This document shows positions 24,701 through 36,900 of a DNA stretch of 64,000 nt, in pieces; position 1 is the first letter of the stretch, and each line of letters begins with the position of its first letter. Where the stretch lies: positions 310,001 to 374,000 of the forward strand of contig JAQGDQ010000096.1 in NCBI GenBank assembly GCA_030141605.1. The letters run 5' to 3'. The notes beneath the pieces were generated by a model. It did no database searches and was not told where the DNA came from. It saw nothing but the letters and a program-made list of their open reading frames with translations. Origin of the DNA: Tubiluchus corallicola (lineage: Eukaryota; Priapulida; Priapulimorpha; Priapulimorphida; Tubiluchidae). The position numbers and the translations under genes are program-made.

Positions 24701-27700
24701 AAGAGCGATAATGTGCTTTGTATATTGTACGATGTATACGTTCAATAAGAAGACTTGGTAATACTAGTGGAAACCTACCGACACTTGCTAAGAGAATTGA
24801 GATTGTAACCACGTAACCTAATCAAGAGCTTGCTATAAGAATTGCTCAGTTTCAGTTACTGTCTGCGCTCGTTTATCGTCAGTTCTAAACTGTGTCCCCT
24901 GCCCTGTGAGATTTCATGCGAGAATGTACGCCCATGCCCGAGTTCACAGATAGTAACAGCAGCATCTGTAAGACCGTCACGAGTCGATCACAGTCGCTGT
25001 AACGACGTTTTAACCATCGCTCTGCTATTATAGTGCTGACTTAATGTTTCCCCATGGTCCACACATGCAATGCTGTTTTAGTCCATAGAGAGATTACCTT
25101 ATTTATGCCTTTTTATTATTAAATAAGTTGCTGGCGTTATGTGCTATCTGTGGCTGTAGATAACATGAGAGCTGCTCAATCATAGTTGGGAGCTACTCAT
25201 AATACGAGGACAATATGGAGCCACTATAGGTCCGTATAACAGAACCCACTCATTTTAACTATCTGCTTATTTTGCTTTATGCAAAAAACGAAAACAAACA
25301 TTTAAGAACCAAATGACTCATAAAATAACAGTTTTGCTAAAACGCGTACTTAAATTTAGATAGTATGGATAATGGAATGGTAATCTTTTTACGCTCCAAA
25401 TCGCAATACCAGTCGCTAGCACATATACGAGCATCCGCAATTTGGACGGTTAACAATTACTAATACGCAAGAGTATAGTTTTAATATTACATGTATTTAG
25501 GTTGTTAACAACAATGACAAATAATAAACAAGCAACAAACAAACGAACAAAAAACAAATTAAAAAATACAATAATATTAGCCTCTATAACTTTTTCGAGT
25601 AGGTAATATTAGTATATATTTTCATAGTACCAAACTTTCCCAGTACTAAACTTTCCTAGTACCAAACTTGTTCCGTATCATTTTTACCGTGTACTAGATT
25701 CACTTGCACCAAAAATGCTTAACAAAACTTCGATAGTATCATGTTTACAAGTACCATATCTTCTCGGTACCAAATTTTTGCAGTACAAAAATTTCCCTGT
25801 ACGAAAAATTCCCAGTACCAAAATTACCAGAACCAAACTTGCCTGTAGCAAAGTTACAAGCACTAAGACCATTGTTTCAATGTCATACGAATCATAGCGT
25901 ACAGACAAAACTTGGGCAACATACAGCACAACGCTAATCGAATAAACAGGCTGCACTTCCGAAGGTTCCATCTCAATTGAATTGCAAATCTGCAGAGATG
26001 TTTAGGGCACGTGCGTAGTAGCTGCATTACTGGAAACTATAGTGTATCTATCAAGTGCTTTGCCATTTTGCTGGAACCAATTAAACAATTTGAATGAAAT
26101 CTTATAAAATATCTTTATTATTCTGGCTTTAGTAAGGCATTGACCTTCTCCATTTTAATGGATTGTGTATTTTCAAGAAATAGAATAAAATTGTAGAAGC
26201 AAAACAAAAACATTCTTTTGTTAATATTCATGCTGATAATATTGTTCTTGTCTATTGACTTTACAGCCTCTTTGTGACAATTATTTTTGTTGCATGTCTC
26301 CGAAATAGTTTAAATGTCAGCCAGGTTGGTGACAAAATTTGGTCAAATTTTCCAATGGTTTTTGATGTCGTCCGTGAATTTCAGAATTCACTGTGTCAAT
26401 TACCATTTTTGTAACTGCTATTTATTGATGACTGAAATGTGTAGAAATGTTGTAGAGAATGATTATACTACATATTTGGCACTGTAATATTTCAGTTATA
26501 ATGAAATCTTATTCCAGTTTAGTGGATAATGCATCTAGAAGCCACCAGGGGTTTATATGCATTACTTATTTGCTTTTTTAAGTTTACAGGAAACGAACGA
26601 TTTTAGGTGTTGGCCTCTTAGCATGAAGAGAAGGTTCTACTGTTATGTCTCATTTGTTAAAGGATATAATCACACGCGTTATCGAACCCTCAGCTTCACT
26701 TACTCTTCAGAAATTCTCTTCATATTGATTTGGCAAGAAACACAAACCCTGCTATTATAAGGTCGTGCAACACACAATGACTGTACCTTGACTTCTTTTT
26801 TCACCGCAGCTCCTACATGAACTCTTCCAGCCGTCTTCGTGCACATCAGACTGTAGCGTTACAAACTGTAATAGAGGTAAACGTTTGACATGTTAGGAAA
26901 CTTGTAGGGTAATCTAAACGTTACAACACAGACCCTGCACTAATTCATTTAGATGAAACCAGATATTTCTTCTTGTTTTTAGTATTTTGCGTAAAATGGC
27001 GAAACACAAAAGAAAACAATAAATCGTGACCGGTAATATGAAGCAACAAAATAGAGACAGTGCTGACTTCTTACGTTTTAGTACTGAGGTGACAGTGGGT
27101 TTTTGTAAATACGTAAGATACGGGTGAGGGTCATTATGCAATAAAGGGATCGTTATGCAGCAATGCGACATTCTATAACAAATCACAAAATTTGTCATTG
27201 CGTAACAAATTTTACGAGGTTATGTAACGATCATTAGATAACAATTTTTGCATCATTGTGTTATTTGTGATTGGTCAGTGGTTGTTAGGTTTGTCACACT
27301 CTGGGTTTGCTACATCTATTGGAGTGCGTCAGTTTATTTCTGTTTTAGACATGGGTCAGGTTCCAGCTTGGTCTGGTCTGCTTGAGGTCGGATCTATCAG
27401 ATATCTAGCCTGGGGATGGTTTGACTGGGTTTGGTCTGTCTGAAGTCTGATCTATCAGACGTCTGGTCTATGGATAATTTGACTTGAATCTAATCTGTCT
27501 GAGGTCTGATTTGTCAGATATCTGGCCTGTGGGTGGTTTGACTGAGTTCTGGTCTGCCTGAGGTCTGATCTATCAGACTTCTAGTCTTCCTGTATCAGAT
27601 CATCGTACTGTACAAACACCATTAAAAGTACGTTACTTGAAGTAGATTTTATTAATATTTTATTATATCTAGCCGAGTTTGACCTAACAGAGGTACAGTT

Positions 27701-30700
27701 AGGTACTCTTTCAAGTCTGGTATCAAAATTCAGCTAATTGTGAATCTGTTCCATCAGTAATAATAATTATAATAATTAAGTAATTAATCGCCCTCGGAAA
27801 TTTCAGGCCCAACATTACTCAAAATAAAATTAATTCGTTAGTTAGAATCACTGTAGTGTGAATGATCTAACATTGGAAATGTTGAATTTGGTTGGCTAGC
27901 GATAAGGAATGAACTTTGAAATGCTTTGACCACTCGAAGATACAGTGGCCGATTGATCTCATTTGCCTTAAAAGGAGAAGGTCCCTGGTTCAAATCCAGA
28001 CTGTATCTCAACTTTTTCATATTTCCTACATTTGAAGTCTGGTATCAAAATTTAATTAATTATGGACTTGCTCTATCACTAATAATAATATTGGCTTTTA
28101 AAATTATAATAATTGATTGACCGTTCACCATGTGAACTCTCTTTGTACTTCCTTACATAGTTTAGTATCAAGGCGCAGTATCAAAACCAAAAATGGTATG
28201 AAAATATGTAATGTATAAATTAGCTTTGATAGATCGGATCTCTGGCACAGTACATCTCTGATAGGTCGGAAGGACGAACATCCCAGACAAATCAATCGCA
28301 GAACAAATTTCTGACGGATTAGACATCAGACATATCAGATTCTAGACAGATCAGCTGACCAAACCGGAACCAGACCTACGTCTAGAACAGAAAGAAACTG
28401 ACCAAGTTCAATAATTAGATCACAACCACACCATGGCAAGATTCAATCACAATGCGTGAGCAACCCTACATTAGCCTGTTACATAATGCTGCATTTTTCT
28501 TTTAAAAAATGTTGCAAAAGCTGTTGCATAATGATTACACAATAATGAAGTTTGTGATTTATTATATATTGTAGAATTTCTGTTACATTTATTTATTTTA
28601 TATTTATTAGGGTAATTATTTATGCACTCATTAATTCGGTTATTCATTTATTCATTTACTGATTGTTTTGTCATCAGAACTCGTTGGTTAGTCGTCATAA
28701 AAGACATTTACCAGATAAATTTTTTGATGTGAATTAATGTAGTTAATTTCGAGAAAAAAATTCATTGGTAATTTTGCATTTATGTAGCTAAAGTTCGTGG
28801 GAAACGTGATATATCACCGTACAGTTATTTGTTTTTTGTTGTCTTACAAATTAAGGAAAAAAACTGGTACGTATAAGTCTGTTTAACAGCTATACCAGAA
28901 ACTGCTAGAGAACCCACATCTAGAAGCTGGTAATTAAGTAACGGTTTAATGTGATCAGACAGTATAACAACGTTACTGAACTGGGCATATAATGTCTGGC
29001 ATTGCGCTCGGTTTCCCAAGATCAATATACTGGAAAGCAATCTCTTCCAGCTTCTTGCTGTAGCTGCAAGAAAGAAAAGTCTTCTTCATCTAAACAAATA
29101 CATAGACACTATAGACATCTTTTTTGTTTACCGCGTTTCCCAGAGTTACTTAATTAAGCAATTAACACAACAAGTACGTAACCCTAATCATATTCATCAA
29201 TGTAATTCTGTAAACGAATTTATATTTTTGAAGTTTTTCATTGTTTGTTAAATATAGTAATAGTATTAATTCGTGAAACGGACTAATATCACTTCTTTTT
29301 GTCCAACATTTTTCGTAATTTTATTTGTACTATAAGCTACTTCTAAAAGACATTTCATAATACATGTAGTTTAGTGCTATCATGAATTATAACAGACACT
29401 ATGTACATCACTTGTTCGCACACAAACCTGCTAAATTTCACCGCCCGCACACAAATATGATCACTGTAATATTCATCGCGTTAACCACATCAGTGATCGG
29501 CACACATACCTTATGAACGTGCACACACCGTAATATTCATCTCGCACTAAACACATTAATCGTTCGCACACCAACTTCACAGACATGCCGTTAACACGAA
29601 CTACATCAATGGTCTTTAAAGCTTTTAACACTGTTTGTAAAATGCTTGTTCAAATCGCAGCTAATATACCACCACAACCAACTAATACATACCCTACCGC
29701 GTTTATCTCGAATATAACTTTTGCAAACGATTTCTTTTGGTTTATGTTTTTTCAGTCGCCCCGTATCTAATTCTAAAGGTAAACACTTAATGAGATGACG
29801 ATAACCTGATGTTTCACATAGTTGAATTAGTCCACAACTCTTGCATGCTAGGTGTTGACACATGATCGATTTTGTCTGTATTTTTATTATGTCTGATTAT
29901 GTAAATATTTGTACAATGGACATTTTTGACTGAAATAAGAAGTATAATATAATAGTAATTTACAAGTAAAATAAAAAATGGTGTCATTGTTATTTTTATC
30001 GGCAGATTTTTTTTTTGCAAAATCGTTGAAAGTTGAATTGAAATGTAAACTACAAGTGATAGCTTCGATTCTAGACAAAAGTCGAGTGCAAACTGTGGCA
30101 TTTCACTGACGGTTTTTATTGGCTGGGGAACCACGGGCCCAACAAAAATCACTTGGATGTGTTTTGTAGTGACTCCTTTACTTAATGACTATATTTTAAC
30201 GACTTGGCGTACACGTTACACACGTGACAGTTTTTAACTTGTGTATATAGTTTTATAATCTGTTTCACTTACTTGTTTTTATATATTATTTTATGTATTG
30301 ATTTAAATCAGAAATGACATAAAACAAAATAAAATAATGAAATACACACGCACGCACGCACGCACAGACACACACACACACGCGCGCGCGCGCGCACACA
30401 CTCACGCACACACACACAACTCTTTTCATAAGTTTTATAGCAATTGTTTTACAGTCTCAGTTCATGGTTGTCTTATAATTATAAATTAGAAGCAAAAACT
30501 TTGCAAGTAAGTCAACAACAATTCGAAGACACAGCCTTTGTAGCCTACTCAATTTTTTGTTGGCTGACAAGAGCTGATAATGTGTCAGCATCTTTACACA
30601 CAGGCACACGTTCCCTGTTATAATTATTATTTCACCTCGCACTATTTATAGGAAACGGATTACTGAGCGCACACAGCATAAAAACTGAAGCAATAAAGAT

Positions 30701-33700
30701 TTTTCACGAAACTGTAAAGCATTTTATCACCGGCGTTTGCCATGAGCTGTGACAACTAACTGCATTTTTAATTGCTTCACTTCCCAGAGGAGGCGAGAAT
30801 TTTTCCAGCTTTTAGACCAATCACTTAACGTGTGTTCAACGTAATAAACGCAACTTTCTTCTGCCTAGAGCAGCATAATAATTATTTTAGACTATAATTT
30901 CTTGCTACAGCAACCCAATCTAATATTGCTCATACTTTAAACAGACACAATCATGCCGATAATTCGTTTCTTCATCGTGTTGCGACGCTTTCGCCATTGC
31001 TTTTTGACATTGCCATAGTCATTGCCATCTTATCCTTAGAATCTTTATCTTTGTAGGTACTGGCTAATACTATTCAGTATCATTAATTTTTGACATAAAG
31101 TTTCAGTTTCTGAAATACCATCACACCAGTACGACAACATACACACTAATTCAGAATTCATATACCCACGGCCATATTAATTAAATCATAATTTGTTTGT
31201 TTTTTTTGTGTATGGTTGTAAATGTGTTTGATTTTATTTGTCATTACTGCACAGTAGTTTAGATTGCACTGACGCATTTGCCTTCAGCAGTGTAAGTTTT
31301 TATTAACTAACACTGATTGATTATCTCTGTAAAGTTTTTATCAGTGATTATCAATGTTTTAATGGCAAATAAAGATTATTATATATATATATATAGATGC
31401 TGCGCCAGTTCTCAAGTACCTGCTAAGCATTGGGGCTGCGTTTTTCTTAGACCGTTTATTTCATTTCGTACTGCATCTCAAAAGTTCTTCCAATTGCTGC
31501 CTTGGTTCTCTTTTTCGTTTAGAAAATGTGACATCTACTGGGACTCATTCACCAAAATTGGTCGCTCAGACTCGCTAGAAACAAAACAAAGGGGGAAGAA
31601 TTTCTGCGGCGAAAGACGCAACTGATTTTTAAATTTGCTGGTCAGAATTTTTGTTGCAAGGACATAAACTTGCTAATAACCATCAAATACTTTGGCTATT
31701 TGGTAGTTACGCCGGTCGACGTTTTTCATTTTCTTTTGTTTTGAATTTTTTGACAAGTTAAATAACTCTATAAAAAGTCACACCATAGCAGAGATAACGA
31801 GATGTGAATATAATAAAAAAAGGGAGAGCGAGAGAGAGATAGAGAGAGAGAGAAAGAGAGCCTTTTCTGGACTGCCCCACATTTGTGGAACAGATGACTA
31901 GCTTGATAGTGAATTAGGGAAGGTTAAGGCATACATGATCAGAATTTCAGACACTGCAGTAACTATTTGTACTACATTTGTCTCATCATCGTATTTATTA
32001 TGTATTATTATTTTATTACAGATTTTGTGCACCATTTTTACACTTAAATTTTTAACTATAAATAGTTGTTCATTTAAGTAAGGTAGCTAAATCGCTCAAT
32101 TCTCATTACATCTAATTGCTATAATATATGATATTTTTCAGTCTATTTACAGAATTTTTGAGTGTGGAGCTATTTTGTTACTGTCTTTAAATTTTTTGCG
32201 TTTTTTATGTGTATTCGTAGCATTTTTACTAGCATTTTAAATTTATTTAAAATGATGATGACCATGATCACCATCATCATCATCATCATCATCATCATCA
32301 TTAACATTATATTAAAACATAAATCATAAGAAGCATTTCTTTTATATTGCTTTGAGAGAAATAACATCACGATGTCTGTAAGGCAATTCAAAAGCAATTG
32401 TTACAATAAGTCTTTTTGCTTTAATCTGGAAGGGTTGACAACAGGCATTGCTGAACGTCTGTAACGTTCTGTTCAATTATAAGTCATAACTAATTTGTTA
32501 GAATTGCATTGTAGTGTCATTGCTTACAAAGTTACACTAAGATGAGAATAAGGAATGAGGATTGCTAGAAGTAAAATTACAATTGAAATTAAAATTGTAA
32601 TGAAAGAATCTTTTTGAATCTCACACAGTTATTTTTTCTTCATTTTCCGCAAACTTTTCGGGTTGCTAGGCCGCTAGGCTTGCAAGTTAGAGTCATGAAA
32701 CTCATAGGATGGGTATTCCTGGGCGGGGGAATGACAGCAGTATGTTGAACTCTAACCACTGATCAAGGAGGCAAGGGCAGTGCTACAATCACGAAACTTG
32801 CAAGGGGGGGGAGACACCTGAGACTCACAGAAGCGGCGTGTCCATGGAGCCATGAACTAGGTCAAATTTGATTTTGAGGTTCACCAGGCTTCGGCATATT
32901 CTTTCTATAAAATTTGTCTAGGTGATAAACACATAAAGAAAGTTCGATTTTTAGCGGTGTTCGTCTGAAATCAGGCCTTTTAGATGTAACGTCATTTCGT
33001 AGATATTAGTGAGCATTTCCAGACAAAAGTGGCCCAGTTGATAAAAAATGAGCTAGGTGGAGATTTAAAGTTCGTCTTACTAAAATTCATCTTTTCGAGC
33101 GTCTATTTTGTTGATACTACTGTGACAAAAGTGCAAACGTGGTTGGTGTAGAGATTGAGATCAGGGCCAGTTAAAGGACTCAACTTTGGGTTATAGGTCA
33201 ACATCTGCTTTTTTCTTAAATTTGTTTTTGTGGGTCGTCTAAGGTGAGAGGTTTGGATCTTTTTAAAATTCCCAGGAGAACGTTTCACACAGAAAATTGA
33301 AACGGTCCAGTTGGGGGTTTAACTTTTTGGAGGTGACATAAAGAAATTCACCTGTCATGTGGAATAAGTAAAATATGCTATGCCATTTATCATCTGAAAT
33401 ATGACGAACAGGTGATTTAAATCGCGTCGCTTGATCTTAGAAAAGTTATTTGTGGAGGACAAATTGGTAAAAACTGTTGCAGCCTCTTACACTGGTCATC
33501 ATTGCAAAGCGTAAAAGTGACCAGACTCACTATTACTTTTTTAACTTACTACAGTTCATATTGTGATTTCGACTTGAGTCCGCTTGCACTAGTTCAATAA
33601 AGGTCATTCCGTGAAGCATGCACTTGAATGAGTATCAAGGATTTTGTCAATAGTGATAAAAGCCGAGCATTTTGCAAGCCATGTTTGGACGGTTACATGA

Positions 33701-33928
33701 GACAAGGGCGCTAAGGCTCTTGTGGGATATAGATGGCTTAAATTGGATTTGAACATTGCAATAATACCGCACATTTAATGATTCTCATCCAGCTAGACAC
33801 ATTTGGCTCTGATTATTCGAGAACGTGAGTAGGTTAACATGTAATCGTAACAAGTACCGCCGCATTCACCCTCTTCCTCTGTTTTTCTCTCTCTCCCTTT
33901 CTCTCCCTCTCTCTCTTTCTCTCTCTCT

Positions 33929-33992
<64 letters not shown>

Positions 33993-36900
33993 AACACCGA
34001 CGATGGGTGTTTAAATTTCACATTGACCTGTCCTGTCCTGTTTTGTCTTGTCCTGCTCAGGCCTGTCCTGTTTTGTCTTGTCCTGCTCAGGCCTGTCCTG
34101 TCCTGCCTTGTCCTGTCCTGTCCTGTCCTGTCTTGCTCTGGCCTGTCCTGTCCTACTCTGTCCTTTCTTGCCCTGTCTTATCCTATCCTGTCCTGTCCGA
34201 TCCTGTTGCATCCCGTCCCGTCTCGTCCCATCCCGCCCTGTGCAGCCTTGTCCTGTCCTGTTCCACTCATTCGCGGCTTACTATAGTTTACTTCACCTTC
34301 CTTCACTGCTTTAACTACTACTTTAGTGTTCAGAAATTTAACTAGCAGCGTTTACATACAACGAATTTTGCCTTAAACAAACGGTTACTTCCAATATAAG
34401 GCGTTATGCATACATACTACTACACCAAGGGATTCCCTAGTCGCTTGTCATTTGTTTAAAATTTTTCAACATCGGTCTAATCATCTCTGCGATCAGCCAA
34501 AGACAGTACACTGAATCCGTTGTAACCATGGAAACGTGCACAAACAGCTTCCCTAGAGAAAAGCTGAGCAATATTACTTTTCGAGGAAGTTCCCATCGTA
34601 ATGTTTTAGAGTAGTTAAGTTAGAACTACTGTAAGTTAGGACCGTGCCGAGCACATGACATCAACCAGGTGGTATAAACGCATATTCTGTATTGTAGAAT
34701 TTCATTGGGTGCATAAAACGATACATGAATATATGTTTACCTATTTTAAAATTATTATACAGATCTATTATTTATTTACTTATTTATTATTCAATCTGTT
34801 TGCCAGTTCTACTGAATGAATTAACCACTTCTCTGTCTAAATCTACTGCGTAAAATAAACTTTCTTAAGTGAGAAATGTGATTATTATCAGTGAATGTAA
34901 TATCCACTATTATGCATTACATAAAAGTGACAGTTGCGCTTTTTATGGACATTATCGTACCAAGAGAGTGGGAAACACATTAGAATTGCATGAAGATGAA
35001 TGGCAAATACATGAAAAATGTGCGCATTCTCACTATTAAATTAGAATGAGAAAAAATTCAAGTAATACTTTACTATTTAAATTTTTTAATTGTTATATAA
35101 AGGTTAAGATAAGAGATAATATGAGATGAGGTGAGCCGAGGTGAGATGAGGTGAGATGAGATGAAATAAGACGAGATGAGATGAGGTGAGTTGAGATAAG
35201 ACGAGATGAGATGAGGTGAGGTGAGGTGAGGTGAGGTGAGATGAGATGAGAGGAGATGAGATGGGATGAGGCGAGATGAGATGAGGTGAACCGAGATGAG
35301 ATGAGATAAGACGAAATGAGATGAGGTGAGGTGAGGTTAGGTTAGGTTAGGTTAGGTGAGGTGAGGTGAGGTTAGGTTAGGTTAGGTTAGGTTAGGTGAG
35401 GTGAGGTGAGGTGAGGTGAGGTTAGGTGAGGTGAGGTGAGGTGAGATGAAATGAGAGGAGATGAGATGGGATGAGGCGAGATGAGATGAGGTGAACCGAG
35501 GTGAGGTGAGGTGATATGAGATGAGGTGAGCCGAGGTGAGGTGAGATGAGGTGAAGTAAGGTAAGGTGAGATGAGATGAGATGAGATGAGATGAGGCGAG
35601 ATGAGATGAGATGAGGTGAGGTGAGGTGAGCCAAGGTGAGGTGAGGTGAGGTGAGGTGAGATGAGATGAGATAAGACGAGATGAGATGAGATGAGGTGAG
35701 GTTAGGTGAGGTGCGGTGAGGCTAGGTTAGGTTAGGTGAGGTGAGGTGAGGTGAGGTGAAGTGAAGTGAGGTGAGGTTAGGTGAGGTGAGGTGAGGTGAG
35801 GTGAGATGAGATGAGGTGAACCGAGGTGAGGTGAGGTGATATGAGATGAGGTGAGCCGAGGTGAGGTGAGATGAGGTGAAGTAAGGTAAGGTGAGATGAG
35901 ATGAGATGAGATGAGATGAGGCGAGATGAGATGAGATGAGGTGAGGTGAGGTGAGCCAAGGTGAGGTGAGGTGAGGTGAGGTGAGATGAGATGAGATAAG
36001 ACGAGATGAGATGAGATGAGGTGAGGTTAGGTGAGGTGCGGTGAGGCTAGGTTAGGTTAGGTGAGGTGAGGTGAGGTGAGGTGAAGTGAAGTGAGGTGAG
36101 GTTAGGTGATGTGAGGTGAGGTGAGATGAGATGAGAGGAGAGATGGGATGAGGCGAGTTGAGATGAGGTGAGCCGAGGTGAGGTGAGGTGAGGTGATATG
36201 AGATGAGGTGAGCCGAGGTGAGATGAGATGAGATGAGATAAGAGATAAGAAATATATTTATTTATCTCCTGCATATTTAATAGTGCATAGAGGCATCCAG
36301 GTGTTTTTAAAACTTATCAAAATTAAAAATATTTTGTAGTAGTGTAGTTATGTAGAAGAAAGACAATTAGGGTTTAGAAAGTATGGCGAACGACCATACG
36401 CTCATCTAAGTCAACCACCCTTATTTTAGTGATTCTGTAATTTTTATACATGGCTGGATTAGCTAATGATTGTGAAATATTCATTTTTTACAATTCACCA
36501 AAATGTTAAAATGATCTTATTTAAGGCGCAGGCTTGTCGATGTGGTTCTGCTCTGTGGACCCAGTTTTATCTATACAGTCAATACAGTGAATTAAAAATA
36601 TGGGCATAACACTGCTTATGAAAATTGCTTAACATCCGTGGTATATGTGGCAAAAGTGAATGTTTTGTAAGAATGAATATACCAAATCGTGATGTCGTGT
36701 TCATCATTAGCTTAAATGCTGTTTTACTTACAGTACTGTCAATTGCTGAACTTAACAATAGCACATGCATAGTAATTCCCAGATCTGGACTCCGTGGCTC
36801 AAAATTTGTTGTAATCTACAACTTGTGCATTGTTTATATGCTTTCTTCATTATTATACTAATTGCATAAATGCGTGTAACCACTTTTTGTTATTTTTTAT

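Noticed and set aside
33825-34345. Ser/Leu/Cys/Pro-rich frames on the plus strand
   Set aside because: Translations of the CT and TCCTG repeats.
35330-35400. (GGTTA)n runs resembling the TTAGG telomere repeat of arthropods
   Set aside because: They sit inside a GGTGA/GATGA pentamer satellite, are short, and differ from it by one base per unit; an internal telomere is not needed to explain them.
35422-36274. Minus-strand Leu/Ser/His/Pro-rich frames
   Set aside because: Translations of the pentamer satellite.
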